Below, piece after piece: positions 10,537 to 22,524 of a DNA stretch of 64,000 nucleotides. The stretch covers positions 310,001 through 374,000 of the forward strand of contig JASVEC010000033.1 of the NCBI GenBank assembly GCA_030770535.1, in the 5' to 3' direction. The number at the start of each line of letters is the position of its first letter. Positions within the stretch are counted from its first letter, which is position 1. Under the pieces are notes generated by a model, which had not been told where the DNA came from, made no database searches, and worked only from the letters and a program-made list of their open reading frames with translations. The position numbers and the translations under genes are program-made. The DNA is from Batkoa obscura (Eukaryota; Entomophthoromycota; Entomophthoromycetes; Entomophthorales; Batkoaceae).

Positions 10537-13500
10537 ATGGAGCATATCAAACAAGAACCCAAAGAGGATGAGTTACAACAACTATCAGAAAGCTTAGGCT
10601 TTAAAGTGGTATCACAGCACAGTTTGGCATTAGATGTTAATAAGGAGGTAAGGAGATTGGTGGATTTAATAAAGCCACAAAAATTAATCTAGATTAAACT
10701 AGATAGAAGAAGAAATAAAGGCAAAAAATTTAAAGCAGTTGAAAAAGAATATGAATAAAAAGAAAAAAAGGTAATTTATTTTGTTAATTTTGACTTATTT
10801 TGGAGTTTTATCAGTTTTTTATTAGTGAAGAGAATGCGGAAGAAATTGTTATTGGTAATTTGAATAATTGTTGACTTAAAATGGATATTAAATCAAATTA
10901 GTAAAAGAAGAGCCTCAAGAAGGTATATTAACTAATATAAAAAAAGAAGTTGAAGAAGTTAAATTAAGTGAATTGCCGCAAGTGGAAAGTATTGTTGAAG
11001 ATGAGATACCTGAGGATCAAGTAAATACTAGTAGTTTAAAAAAAGAAGAAGATATAGATGTGATTAGGAAAGAGTTGGGATATAAATTTTATGATTCTGA
11101 ATGTTCCTCTGAGGTTTACGAGTCGGAAGGCTCTGAGTATATCCCGGAAGATGAAGTTGGAACTAAAAAAAGGAGGAGCAAAAAGCAGGATTATTTCAGC
11201 GAAGAAAGTTTCGAAGATATAGAGGAAGATTTAGAATTAGACTCAGATGATGATTTTAGTGATTTAGAAAATGAAAATGAGACTGATAACGATAACAAAA
11301 TAAGGAATCATTTAAGTGTTAAAGATGATTTTGAAGAGAGAGATTATAAAGTAAGATATATACTATTATCTAGATTCAAGTATTAATTATTAGGCCCGGG
11401 TACAACAATGGATTGAATTGAGACAAAAGCATCGTGGTGAAAGTATTGAAGTAATTCATAAATAACTTTTATTTTCTTTTACTAAATTGGTAGATTGAGG
11501 AAGAATATGCCCCACATCCTAATTATGAAGATAGAACATTGAATGGGGGCTTAAAAATTCCTGGAGAAATCGTTAAGGATTTATTAAATTATCAGAAAAA
11601 AGGTATTTACTAAATCATCACAAGTTAGATAAGTAAATTTGATTTAATTATTTTAAGGTGTCAGATGGTTGTGGGAGCTATTTAAGCTAAATCAAGGGGG
11701 TGTTTTAGCAGACGAAATGGTAATACCTGAATTAAAAATCATTAAAAGGTAATGTTAACAATATAAATTAGGGGTTGGGAAAAACAATCCAAAGTATTAC
11801 CTTTCTAGCTTCTTTATATTACTCGAAAAAACTGAATAGACCTTCTTTAATCATCTGCCCAGCAACAATAACAAGTCAATGGGTACAAGAAATTCACCGA
11901 TGGTGGCCACCATTAAGAGTGATCAACTTAAATGCATTAAAGGTCCCAATAAAGAAATTAAAATCATTTAAGTTAGGAAACAGACGCAGATTTAAATCAA
12001 CAATAAGATCGGATAATTTATTACATACTATTAAAGATCATTTCAAACCAGGTACTATATTTATTACTTCATATGAAGGCGCGTTATCTTATGGTCCTAA
12101 ATTTTCAAATTTGGCATGGGGCTGTCTATTCCTAGATGAGGGACATAAGATTTCAAATCCGGATACTCAGACCAGTAAGGCCTGTAAAGTGTTTAATGTA
12201 AAGATAGATGAATAAGAAATAGAAATATATAAGTAACATTTATTTTAGACTGAACATCGATACATATTATCAGGAACCCCCATTCAAAATAAACTTAGAG
12301 AATTATGGTCCATTTTTGATTTTGTACTTCCAGGTTTGTTAGGGGTAAAAAAAACAGTATATATATAATTTGATAGCTTATTTTTAGACTTTAGAAGAAT
12401 TTGATAATCGGATTGCTAGATCAATTGAACTGACCTCTGTCAAAGGAGATGATATTTTTGGACGTCAAGTGGCTATAGAAACTGCAAAAGGTCTTCGAGA
12501 AATGATAAAAAAACATTTATTGAGAAGATTAAAATTAGAAGTAAATAAAGAGCTTCCAAAGAAAGAAGAAATTGTAAGAAAATTACTTTTCAAAATATCA
12601 TAAACTAATATGTTATAGGTACTTTTATGTAAACTACATTATAAACAATATAAGGCATATGTAAGGTACTTAAACTCAGAGGAATGTAATAGTATTTTAA
12701 GTGATAAGAAGAATCATATGGTGGGTATGTCAACATTAAGAAAGATAAGCAATCATCCCGATCTACAATATTATAAAGATCAAAGAAATGTAAGCTTTAT
12801 TGATTTTAGCAAAAATAAAATAAAATAAATAAACTCAAAGGTGAATCATTATGGCCATTATAAAAAGTCGGGAAAAACATTGGTGTTGGATGGGTTTTTA
12901 AGGTTATGGAAGCAGCATAACCACCGTGTATTAATATTTTGCCAAACAATACAAATGCAGGATATTCTCAGGAAGATGGAATTTTTTAAGAGTAAATTCA
13001 TATCATATACTAGTATCATAAGTGTTAATAATCATCAATTAGATACAAATTATTTATATATGAATGGTACAACTACTGTTTCTAAAAGACTTAGCCTTGT
13101 GGATGAATTCAATTCAAACACAAGCATCTTTGCTTTTATTTTAACTACTCGTACTGGAGGCCAAGGCTTAAATTTAACTGGCGCTGATCGAGTAGTTATC
13201 TTTGATCCTGATTGGGTAATTAAATTAAAGCGTAGTAGACTATTAAATATTTACAGGCATAATCTAGAATCCATCCGCTGATCTTCAAGCACTTTCAAGA
13301 GCGTGGCGATTGGGGCAAATGAGAGAAGTTAAAATATATCGCTTTATTGCAGAGGGTACTATTGAGCAGAGAGTGCATCACTTACAGTTATATAAACAAA
13401 TACTGGCAGATAGGATTTTAAACGATCCACAGCAGAAATTATTTTTTAAAGTAAGGAACTTTTCGAAATTTCAGTTTATAGTTATTAAAGCTACTGTTTT

Positions 13501-14778
13501 AGAATCACACAAAAGAATTGTTTGCTTACCCACCCCGTGAAAGCGTATTGCCTAAGAAGGGTGATAGTAATGGAGGTAGCGTGACTAGTGGGGGAAACAA
13601 TAATGATGAGAGTTTGGATAATGGAAACATGAGTCAGGATAATAGTGATGAAAGCCAGGACAATGAACCAAATCAGAATATGGGAGAGATGTAATTTATT
13701 TACTGACCATTAAAAATAGTAACTAAAAATAAATAGGTTTTCAATAGTTAAAGAAGAAAATAAAGAAACAGAAGTTAAAACAGAGCCCAAAAATGACTCA
13801 ATGAAAGCTCAACTTTATGATTTAATTGGAATTTCACAAACAGCAACTTACAATCAGCAGTATAAAAAAAATACTAAAGTGGAAAGTAATGATGTGCGTA
13901 ATATTGTATTAAATGCAGTTTCACGTAATTTTAAACATCTTCGAAGAACTTCTAATTTGGCGATTAATTTACAAAAGATGCAATTGCCTAGTGGGGTTTC
14001 TGATGGAAGCAATATGCCGAAAGAAGCAGTTTTTTCTGAGAATAAGGCGGTTAAGATTGATAAACTGTTCAACTCTATTCTTACTAAAGGGGATGGGGAT
14101 AGTAAATCAAATAATAATAAATATGAAAATCAAAAACCCAATAATCAAATAAATAATACGATTGAAAAAAGGATTGTAGCTCCATCTAACTCACTTAAAA
14201 TAAATCCAGCTCAGACAATAAAATCGTCGAGTAAGGATGTCCGGTTATTATCTAAACTTGGCGTTGTTTTACCTAATAATAAGTTAAGTAGAAAACATGA
14301 AAGGTTTTTCAATGGTCAAAGTGGTATGGGCCTTTCTAAAAAAGCAGTACCAAATACGTTTAAAGTAGGTGAAATTCGATCACAAAGAGGAGGATTCAAT
14401 CCATTTAATTTGGGTGAGATTCGCGCACGGAGACCAGTATCAAATACTTTAAAAATGGGGGAGATACTACCGAGGAACTCTGCATCAAACACGGCTAAGC
14501 TGGGCGAAATTCGTCCCCAAAGAGCAACATTAAATACAATCCAAATAAGTGAATTCCAGCCACAAAAACTATCTTCAGATACACCTAAATTAGGTGAAAT
14601 CCTTCCGAGAAAACCAAATAATATATCTTCACAGTATAGACCTGAGGCTATGAATAGTATTAGTAAACCAAATACAATCAGCAATTTTTTAATAGCTAAT
14701 AATAAAGGAAGCAGTAATGGATCTAAATTAAAGGACAGTATAAGGGTGAATAAGAATGGTACTAAAGATAAAAAGTAA
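10537..14778 (+). CDS. RAD26: CSB/ERCC6/Rad26-type SNF2 DNA-dependent ATPase
   Basis: A gene with more than a dozen short introns encodes about 1,100 residues. The N-terminus has the Rad26 leucine-latch-like segment ([19 protein letters not shown]), followed by an acidic, lysine-rich region. The helicase core follows in order: [33 protein letters not shown] (Walker A), [13 protein letters not shown] (motif II, DEGH as in Rad26), LSGTPIQN (III), [30 protein letters not shown] with DPDW (V), and after an intron [17 protein letters not shown] (VI) and [17 protein letters not shown]. Family members act at stalled RNA polymerase II in transcription-coupled repair. Then come an NDES-rich linker and a basic tail containing [10 protein letters not shown]. 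Unusual: residues encoded by about 14330-14630 form roughly six ~16-residue repeats around (L/M)GEI(R/L)P. Confidence 0.92.
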
Positions 14779-15171
14779 AAAATAAAAATGAGTGTACGGC
14801 TTTATTTAATTTGATATTTCTTACATTGGTTTTTCGATCTCATAATCGATCATTAGTCTTTTTATTTGATTAAATTGATGGATCATTCGTTTAAAACTAT
14901 CTATTTAATCAAAACTCTATAAAAAATTAGACCATTTGAAATAGTTGAAATAGTTGAAATAGATTAAAAATTTAATAACTTAATAATATAAATAAAACCA
15001 ATTTACAGTTAATACAAGTTCTTTTAAATGTAAACTAATTGAAATTGATTGAAATAGTAACATTACTTCCCAGTTATAATCTCCAGGTCAAATTAAAATA
15101 ATTGATTTAAAGATTAAATTTTGAATTTTAAAAATAGCTTAATAATAAGCATAATTTATTATAAAGTCTAT
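14779..15171. other. Convergent intergenic region
   Basis: AT-rich sequence between the 3' ends of RAD26 (+) and inhibitor gene A (-). It contains a short triplicate of GAAATAGTT around 14938-14963 and nothing else recognisable. Confidence 0.45.
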
Positions 15172-15673
15172 TTAAACATAGTATGCTTCTTTAATAATAT
15201 AATTCTTATCAACTACAAGATTGAGTCGATCAGGGTTATAATCCAAAGTAACACCAAGTGTATACGGGGTAATAATACGATAAGGTTTTGGCAAATCAAT
15301 TTCCTTAACCTAAGAACAAACAATTAAGATTAAATATTCAATTTAATAAACTTACGGTATCATAGCCACTATATAATGGATAACTACTCTTCTTGATTAA
15401 TTTTTTACCAATATAATACTTCGTACCAACTTTCTTATTACTTTGTGGTGGTTTATTGGGATATTTGTTGAAGTCAGGATCAATATCATGATGTTGTATT
15501 TCATTGCTGTTATTGAAGATACCATTGTCTAGATGATTGTTATTGTTTGAATTGTCAGAAGGGAAAATATCTGCACTTTGATTAATAGGATGAGCAATGG
15601 AGCCTGATGGTAAAGTAGTACTAAATACAATGGTACCAAAAGAGAGTAAAGATGCAATGTTAATAAATTTCAT
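15172..15673 (-). CDS. Secreted serine-protease inhibitor, potato inhibitor I / I78-like (copy A)
   Basis: Two exons (15356-15673 and 15172-15309, phase-0 intron 15310-15355 with GTAAGT and CTTAG) give 151 residues. Residues 1-~20 (MKFINIASLLSFGTIVFSTT) are a signal peptide. An Asn/Asp-rich variable pro-region follows, then the inhibitor module: YYIGKKLIKK, LPKPYRIITPYT, VTLDYNPDRLNLVVD and YIIKEAYYV. The VT(L/M)DY...DRLN...VD core is the signature of potato-inhibitor-I/I78 inhibitors; by comparison with eglin c, P1 would be Leu in VTL|DY, which suggests a subtilisin- or chymotrypsin-like target. There are no cysteines in the module. The intron splits the module just before the reactive-loop half. 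It belongs to the cluster up to 34.2 kb. Confidence 0.82.
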
Positions 15674-16067
15674 AATTTTTTTAGTCTTTGATATCTTTTT
15701 CCTCGGTTTTTATATATTTTTAAAATCTTTAAAATGAAGGTTTGAGCTTATAAGTTAGTATGATAATCCAAGCCTTTTATCTAACTACTAACAATTATCG
15801 AAAAGTTGCTATAATCGAGCCGATGGCTTTACATCCTTATACTAGCTCAGAATTTCAAATATTTATTAATATCTTTTTTGCTTTATTTTATTTTGGGGCT
15901 TTTAAAACTTTGGTAATACCAATATGCAGGATTTTAACAAACGATACTTACCCTATTCGTGCTATGGAATTGACTTTTTTTGTATAAATGCAAGGTTCAT
16001 TAAATTTTAGGTTTTTGAGAAAAAATCGCCAAATTCCGACTTAAGCATATAATTAAGACATTGCTAT
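15674..16067. other. Upstream region of inhibitor gene A
   Basis: It holds the presumed promoter of copy A and a 75-codon + strand frame (15760-15987) with one hydrophobic stretch. I cannot assign that frame to any family and treat it as doubtful. Confidence 0.35.
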
Positions 16068-16146
16068 ATCTGTTTTTATTTAAAAAATTTACTAACATTT
16101 TTTCCGCTCAATAGTACTTAAGAAATGGAAAAAATAGCCCCACATA
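16068..16146 (-). repeat. ~105-bp MITE-like element, internally shortened
   Basis: Recognised by AAATTTACTAACATTTTTTCCGCTC, the AGTACTTAAGAAATGG core and a CCCCACAT end. The TGAAGTCAAAA segment is missing. Confidence 0.7.
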
Positions 16147-16744
16147 GTCATTTTAAGGAAAAATCGCTGTTTATCTGTATTATATTGTTTATTTATATAA
16201 AAATCAATATGTGCTTTATTGAGATGTATAAGCCTTCAGACTTAGGAGTAGTTGAAGCTAAGGTGGTTGCTAGTTGTTACAACTGATTATTAGAGGCCAT
16301 AGGTAGATATTAAAACCTCCACCATCTACATTAAACCAAGAGGTGAGCTGATTAGCTCAAGGTATAAATCATTATCAATTAGTCACCATCTGTTTACTTA
16401 AAGTAACGTTAAATACAAAGGTTTAATGGTGTTTGAAACTAGTTATTGTACCTTTAAAAAATAAAGTAATTTAATCAAACATTGTCAAGCTGTAAAGTAA
16501 TATTATCTTCACTTATTTTTCTTTTTCTTATGCTTAAAATAGTGGTAAATATGCCATCAAATCCTCAAGCATATCATTTTTAGTCTTGTGAGCATGATTC
16601 TAATACCAAATGTGTTTATAAAAGTATATAGTGAAATGATTAAATTAGAAGTTGCGATCTACTAGATTAAATAGTATGAAACCATGATAGTTTATTGAAA
16701 TAAATAAATAATACTACTATAACTTATTCAACCATCGTAGGTCC

Positions 16745-17235
16745 TTAAAATAATATCGTTTTGATCAACAGCAATTTAACTTAGTTGGATTAAAGTCTAA
16801 AGCTATACTAACGGTATCAGGAGTAGCAATACAATAAGGCTGTGGCAAATCTCTTTCGAAAATCTAAAAAAAGGAATTAAAATCGATAACATATAATTGA
16901 CCTATTAAACTTACAAAACCAATATTAAGATCAGTTTGAGTACGTCCCTTTCAAATTAGCTTTTTTACTAATATAAGAAGTATCTTTCCCTTTTTTACTA
17001 ACATTAGCTTTTTTTAAAGATTCTCAAAGGATTTGGGGCTAACTAATCAATTTTTTATACCACCTCACAGTTGATCTTGGATTATTTTTTCTAATTAAGA
17101 ACTACTGTGTATTTGTAACATTCATATTATTGATATCTTCTAACAAGATAATGAAATCATCTACTAGTAAAGTAACGGTTAAAACATCACCGATGAAAGA
17201 GAGTAAAGATCCAAGGCTAGTAATTTTATGATTTT
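16745..17235 (-). pseudogene. Relic of an I78-like inhibitor gene (copy F)
   Basis: The minus strand around 16750-16862 encodes IFERDLPQPYCIATPD and then SIALDFNPTKLN before a stop, a decayed second exon. The first exon relic (about 16918-17231) still shows DTSYISKKA, a shifted frame and a signal-peptide-like start whose ATG has become ATA. The order and intron position match the intact copies. Several stops and frame changes make it non-functional. Confidence 0.75.
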
Positions 17236-18454
17236 TTGTCACTTGATTTTATTTATAATATTTGATTAGTATTTATAATATTTTTTGTACTTTATATTTT
17301 GTCACAGTTGACTCTTTTTAGTCTGTCACAATACCATTAACTCTAAAAAAACGATCAATGTTTACCAAAGTTGCGCAAATATATGTTAATTTAATAGTAA
17401 AAAGTATACTCATTAGCTAAACTATGGGTGTGTATTATTTGTTTTTGTGCTTAGTTATTAATTTTAAGTTTTATGTACAATAAATAAACAGAATAATAAT
17501 AGGACAAAAGATGTTCACATTTAATTTGGCATGTTCTTATTAATTCTTGCATACTGATATATTCATAATCAAGTTTGGTTAAGCCTCCACTAAACTCGAC
17601 AGGAACTAAACATACTGCCTATTGTTGTGGATGACAGTTGGTAACCTAGAAAGTTAGTATAACGCTTGTTGGCAATACTAGATTGAAATGGAATTAGCCA
17701 GTTCGGGCTATGTCACATCTAAATTAAGTCAAGCTTTGTTTTCTATTTAAAATACTGAATCCATAATATAAGCGTTTTTTACCCATTATCCTTTTTTGCT
17801 ATTTTTTAAAATTTAAAAATCAACTAATACAGCTATTTAAGTTTGAATTTGTGCTAATAGATGATAAATTCTATAATCCCTACTTACTATATCATACTAA
17901 TTTACTTATTGCTTTTATTTTGTTTTGAAATGAACAGTTAGTTAGCACAACATCCAAGCTTAAACAGTGTACTCGTTAATTAATTACCAAATTTTAAGAA
18001 AAAGTAAAAAAGGATAATTAGCAAAAAAACATCTCTATATTTTCTAGTATCTCTTTTTAGTTACTCTATCTTGAAAATGTAGCAATCAAAAGATTTAGAT
18101 GGAATTCTTGTCATTATTATCTTGAAATTTATTATAGGAATTAAATACTATAGGAATATACAATATAAAGCTTTTATGCAAGCATATGCTTTCAATCTTT
18201 GATATTTATTTATTTTAATGAAACTAACAAAAAGGTTATTGCTCAATTGATTATACAAAAAAACATAAGACATCTTTTAACTGCAGATTATTTATTGACT
18301 ATTTGCAAATCAATAAAATTCATAACTATGTAGATATTTACAAAAATCAACCATAGCATTATTAATATTGGTTTAACGACATTAGCTCGCATATCAATAT
18401 CATGATTCTATTACATAGCAATAAAATTGAAATGAAAAAATAATGAAAGAGTAT
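17236..18454. other. Gene-free AT-rich region
   Basis: No gene, RNA or repeat was recognised apart from a short local duplication of TATTTATAATATTT around 17250-17285. Confidence 0.4.
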
Positions 18455-18547
18455 ATTAGGGATGTTTCGTTTCATTGTTTTTTCCACTTTTTAAGCATTA
18501 AGTGAAGTGGTAGCAAAATTTTAAGCAAAAAAGATATCTTCATATAT
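18455..18547 (+). repeat. ~105-bp MITE-like element, degenerate
   Basis: It begins ATTAGGGATGTTTCGTTTCATTG and ends AAGATATCTTCATATAT. The core is CTTTTTAAGCATTAAGTGAAG. Confidence 0.65.
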
Positions 18548-18604
18548 GTAATTTTAATAGTAAGCTCTTATTGTTTGTTGTTTATTGTTGAAACATATTT
18601 AACC

Positions 18605-18740
18605 ATGAAATATTATTGTAGCAACAAAACTTTCATTAATAACGTTTAGCACATCTTCAATGTAATTCAACTTTGTTATAAAAGTGTTTGGAGTAATAAC
18701 ACGATGGAGTTTGATAAATCACATTTAAGAGCCTAGAATA
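18605..18740 (-). pseudogene. Relic second exon of an I78-like inhibitor (copy H)
   Basis: The minus strand encodes HRVITPNT, KLNYIEDVLNVINESF and IIFHG followed by a stop, aligning with RIITPNT, MDYIEDRLNVVVDED and TYYG of the intact copies. The frame is shifted near DLSNS at the beginning. A first exon is not recognisable upstream. Confidence 0.65.
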
Positions 18741-19048
18741 GTTTTTTTAAACATACTTGCACCAAAGGCGCAATTAGTGAATTTATTTCAAAAAATATCA
18801 TAAGCTTCAATCAAATATCCCAAGATCAACTAATGACATAAAGCTTTTAGCTAACGGGTAGTATACAGGCTACAGGTCTTACGAAAGTAAATGTGTTGTT
18901 CTTCTATTTTGGCCTTACTAAGGAATAATCCTGAAATCTTGGCTAGGAAGAGGGAGTAGAGTATCACTGGACCAATCCCCTAGAAAAAAACCAAAATGTT
19001 CTGAAACTAAGAAAAGTAAAAACTAAGAATTAAATCAACAATTCATAA

Positions 19049-19150
19049 TATGGGGATATATTTTTAGGTTTAAGAATTTTATTACCAACTTTTTTGCTCA
19101 AATAGCACTTAAAAGATAGAAAAGGTGATAAAGCTAGAAACACCCCATAT
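19049..19150 (-). repeat. ~105-bp MITE-like element
   Basis: Ends are ATATGGGGATATATTTTTAGG and AGAAACACCCCATAT. The minus-strand frame is interrupted in this copy. Confidence 0.85.
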
Positions 19151-19398
19151 GATAATGAGCTTAAAATGCTAATATTAGAACCAGTTTAAAAGCTACCTTC
19201 TTAAATTCATTTACCTAATTTTATAGTATTTCATTTTATCAAGCTATCTTATGAAAAAAACTTAAACTGTTATTTAGATCTTTTTGATAATAATTCTAAA
19301 TATAAATGAAATTAAAAATCTGCATTATGACATTTGAGATCTTGCTCATTTTTGTGAGTATCACCATTAAATTTTTTACATCACTGTTAAACCCTTTC

Positions 19399-19563
19399 CT
19401 TATACACTAGAAGAGGTTTCGGGTAGTTACTACCAAAAATTGATTTGTTTAGTAAAATATGAAATAGCATTGCATTCACTTAGCTTAGTAAAAATACACC
19501 ATGCTTTACTAAATAAGTCAATTTTTAGGAGTAACTATCCGAGACCCTCTCTTAGTGTATAAA
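19399..19563. mobile_element. Second inverted-repeat element type with ~58-bp arms
   Basis: The left arm begins CTTATACACTAGAAGAGG and contains CGGGTAGTTACTACC; the right arm ends ACCCTCTCTTAGTGTATAAAG. The right arm reversed reads CTTTATACACTAAGAGAGGG and stays alignable for about 58 bp, to TTTAGTAAA. About 50 bp separate the arms. TA at both flanks with TACACT-type ends would fit a Tc1/mariner-derived MITE. I saw only this copy in the window. Confidence 0.75.
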
Positions 19564-20370
19564 GAAGCTGAATAGATTGAAAATACTCTATTTGGTCAAC
19601 CCAAATGCTCCATCATACTTTCATGTACATAAAAATTGTTAGAAAATACATTATTACAATGCAAAAATCACATAAAACAATTTGTTCTTAGAGATAAAAT
19701 AATTATATTGCAGTTTAATTGGACTTTATTTATGATATGAAACTGTATTGTAACATACAAATAAACACTGTTTCTGTATCTATTATACTTGCCCTATCGA
19801 GGCACAATACTTCTAATCTTTTTGTTTAGAGCTTCATTATTCACTCCCATAATCATCCAACTTGGAATTGAATTTGCTAAAATATTAATGATAGGGTTTA
19901 AAGCCCCTTAAATATTTTCTAAAATGTCTAAATAATTTTACCTCTCTTTTTACCTTTAGTCTTACCTTGGTTGCACACCATAATTTCTTATTTTATTATT
20001 TGACAATTTGTACAGAAATAAAGGAATTACAAGCTAATATTAATTATATTAAATGTAGAAGTGGGCATTTACATTTTGTATACCCTGCTTTTAATTATAA
20101 GGATTTTTTGTATTTTTACATTCATAAATACAAAGTTAAAATGCTTTACCCACGTTCAAATCAAATAATTAAAGTAAATTAGTAACTGCAAATATTTACC
20201 TTTTTAGTTTTAAGATTAAACTTTAAGTCTGGAATATGTTTCCAAGTAATGGAGTAACATGTATGTTTCCTATAAAAACTTGACTTATTTACTATTTAAT
20301 CACATTAAGCTACAAATTCTTTTTTATTATATAATTCGTTTTCTTTAAAACCGAGTTTGCTATATTTAAA

Positions 20371-21276
20371 ATGGAACACCAGGGTTCATACAATTATTTC
20401 CATTACTCCATTATATCTTTGATGTTTGTTACCATAATTTTAAATACGTTTTTAATCTACTTTTGTTTTCGAATTAAACCAATGACAAAGGACTTAAAGT
20501 TAATAGTCGCAGTGGCTTCAGTAGAGTACTTTGCCCCATTAGTATTGTTGATAGATTTTTCTTATTATCTTGTGACTGGACAGCGCCTAATTCATATTAC
20601 TTTAGGATGCCAGATCCTTGGTTTTTTAGTTAATATCTTATATTACTTTGAAGTTCAATTAAGTGTGTTTTTAGCTGCTGAAAGGTTACATAAAATAATC
20701 AAAATCAAACTACCAAAATATATCTTTTTACCTTTACATATAAATGCTATATCTTTCATTGCTTTATTACTTTACTGTGCCACCCAAAACTTAATGACAC
20801 CAGCTTCTTCTGACTTGATGTGTATGTTATCTGTAATGGATTCATTGATCAGCTCTATCACTTATCATTATTTAGTTTTAAGCTTCTTTTTTGGAGTATC
20901 AATAATATCCTTTTGTTATTATAAATTAGCCAGGAATGTAACTAATATAAAATTTTTTGTCCAAATCGAGGCAGCATCAGACTCAACAGTAATAGAAAAT
21001 AAGAAGATTCCCAGTTTGAACTCAGCAGCAATTAGAATATATACTATATTAATAGTATATGTTGTTTGTATGTCAGGATCTGTTTTCTTTCTTTTGTTAG
21101 AAAGTTCGCTCCATTATATGTCGAAGGAAGTAAACCAAACAATTATTACCATGAATCAAATTGTCGAGATACTATTTGTTATTGGAATTTTAGCCAATTC
21201 ATCTTTACTTTTAATATTACATACTGGTATTTCAAAAGAAGTAAAAATGTTTTATAAAAGCATTAAGTTTTGGTGA
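20371..21276 (+). CDS. Seven-transmembrane receptor-like protein (class-A-GPCR-like), copy 2
   Basis: An intronless 301-residue frame with the same seven-segment topology, AAERLHK motif and ANSSLLL segment as copy 1 at 616-1521. In the core only a handful of residues differ (for example PKY for PKC, IKFF for IKNF, ENKK for KNKR). The ends differ more: MEHQGSYN replaces MGTQDPYN, and EVKMFYKSIKFW replaces EASVFYKSTKFW. The nucleotide identity I checked in the 5' third is essentially complete, including synonymous positions. Flanking DNA outside the coding region is not similar. It lies in inverted orientation 19 kb away, next to truncated inhibitor copy B. Presumably plasma membrane; ligand unknown. 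Confidence 0.72.
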   Translation: MEHQGSYNYFHYSIISLMFVTIILNTFLIYFCFRIKPMTKDLKLIVAVASVEYFAPLVLLIDFSYYLVTGQRLIHITLGCQILGFLVNILYYFEVQLSVFLAAERLHKIIKIKLPKYIFLPLHINAISFIALLLYCATQNLMTPASSDLMCMLSVMDSLISSITYHYLVLSFFFGVSIISFCYYKLARNVTNIKFFVQIEAASDSTVIENKKIPSLNSAAIRIYTILIVYVVCMSGSVFFLLLESSLHYMSKEVNQTIITMNQIVEILFVIGILANSSLLLILHTGISKEVKMFYKSIKFW

Positions 21277-21725
21277 TGTATAAAATTAAATATTAATAAT
21301 AGCTACTAAGGCGAAAAAAATCAACTATTTTTAATCACTCTGATATTTTAAGTGATTATGTCTGTATTTGATTAGACTGAATTTTAGTACTTTTAGTAAA
21401 CTAATATTTAGCATATAATCTTCAAGGATAATACTAGAACTATAGTACTTTCAATATTCAAAGGATGGAAGATGGCTTGAGTTAAAGGATTTGAATGATC
21501 TAAGTTCCATTAGCTAATAAAAATAGTTGTCAAGGGACTCTAGAGTATTTCCCAATCTTTCCCCTTTTTATAGTTTAATATATCCTACATTTGTTAAATA
21601 AACCATTTGGGAGTCTTCTGACTCTTTCAGAATTATAAAGAAAATTAATGTTCAAATTGTGTTTTTTGATTAAAAAAACATAATACAAAGGGGTAGGTAT
21701 ATGGCAACTTATTTTGTTTATCTAC

Positions 21726-22067
21726 TTAAAGGGGTGCTAAATATAAATATACTATATCATTTAGGTCAAAAAAACTTATCCTCAAGTTGAATAGTCGATA
21801 TAATTTTATCCACTTTATATTAGCTTTGTTATTACTTTGTGTTGGTTTATTGGGATATTTGTTGAAGTCAGGATCAACATCATGATATTGTATGTTATTG
21901 ATGTTATTAAAAATACCATTATCTAACTGATTGTTATTATTTGAATTGTTAGAAGGAAAAATATCTGCACTTTGATTAATAGGATGAGCAATCGACCCTG
22001 ACGGTAAAGTAGTACTAAATACAATGGTACCAAAAGAGAGTAAAGATGCAATGTTAACAAATTTCAT
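21726..22067 (-). pseudogene. Truncated I78-like inhibitor gene (copy B)
   Basis: The first ~80 codons closely match copy A (signal peptide MKFVNIASLLSFGTIVFSTT, then PSGSIAHPINQSADIFPS and DPDFNKYPNKP). After the SNNKAN segment the frame enters unrelated sequence, so the YIGKK segment, the intron and the whole reactive-loop exon are missing. As it stands it could make a secreted 113-residue protein with no inhibitor module, but a 3'-truncated pseudogene is more likely. The similarity to copy A marks a recent duplication. Confidence 0.7.
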
Positions 22068-22524
22068 GATTTTTTGTTACCTTTGGTACTATCTCCAGTT
22101 GTTTGTATGCCATTTTTTAAGTTTTTATATTTTCACTAACCTTTTATTTTACCTTATTTCAAGGCTTTATTAAAAAACTATTTCAAATAGTTTAATTATA
22201 ATAAATAGAACTATATCGTATAATGTTAAATTTTAGTAAACACTACTTATCCCATTTGTAATACATAATTAAACTTTGTATAAATTCAAAACATTAATTT
22301 AAGTTTGCATTTTTTGCAGAATTGATTATTAAATTATTTTTTAAATACTTGATTATAATTATTTCTAAAAAAAGCTTTCTATTTATACCAAAGCTAGCAT
22401 TAAACCATAAGTTTAAGCTTTAGACATATATAATTAAACTTTGATTATTCATTTAAAGCAACACTGAAATAATTATTTATTATTTAAATAGCTATTTTAT
22501 TTTTTAGTTATTTAACATTTACTG

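Larger units (their letters stand above)
18741..20370. other. Gene-free region with two inverted-repeat elements
   Basis: It contains the elements at 19049-19150 and 19399-19563, described separately. The rest is AT-rich. A 71-codon frame at 19967-20182 is not convincing. The last ~150 bp are the promoter area of receptor copy 2. Confidence 0.4.

Noticed and set aside
12616-12840. Apparent interruptions in the SNF2 gene
   Set aside because: All fall at GT...AG introns of 45-75 nt; conserved motifs continue in frame on both sides.
14316-14684. 122-codon minus-strand frame across the RAD26 tail
   Set aside because: Antisense shadow of the GEI repeats; no family signal, and the sense frame is clearly coding.
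15121-15327. 68-codon + strand frame
   Set aside because: It lies antisense to the conserved second exon of inhibitor gene A and uses a non-ATG start.
15760-15987. 75-codon + frame with one hydrophobic stretch
   Set aside because: No recognisable family, no paralogue here, typical of chance frames in this base composition; kept only as a note in the intergenic entry.
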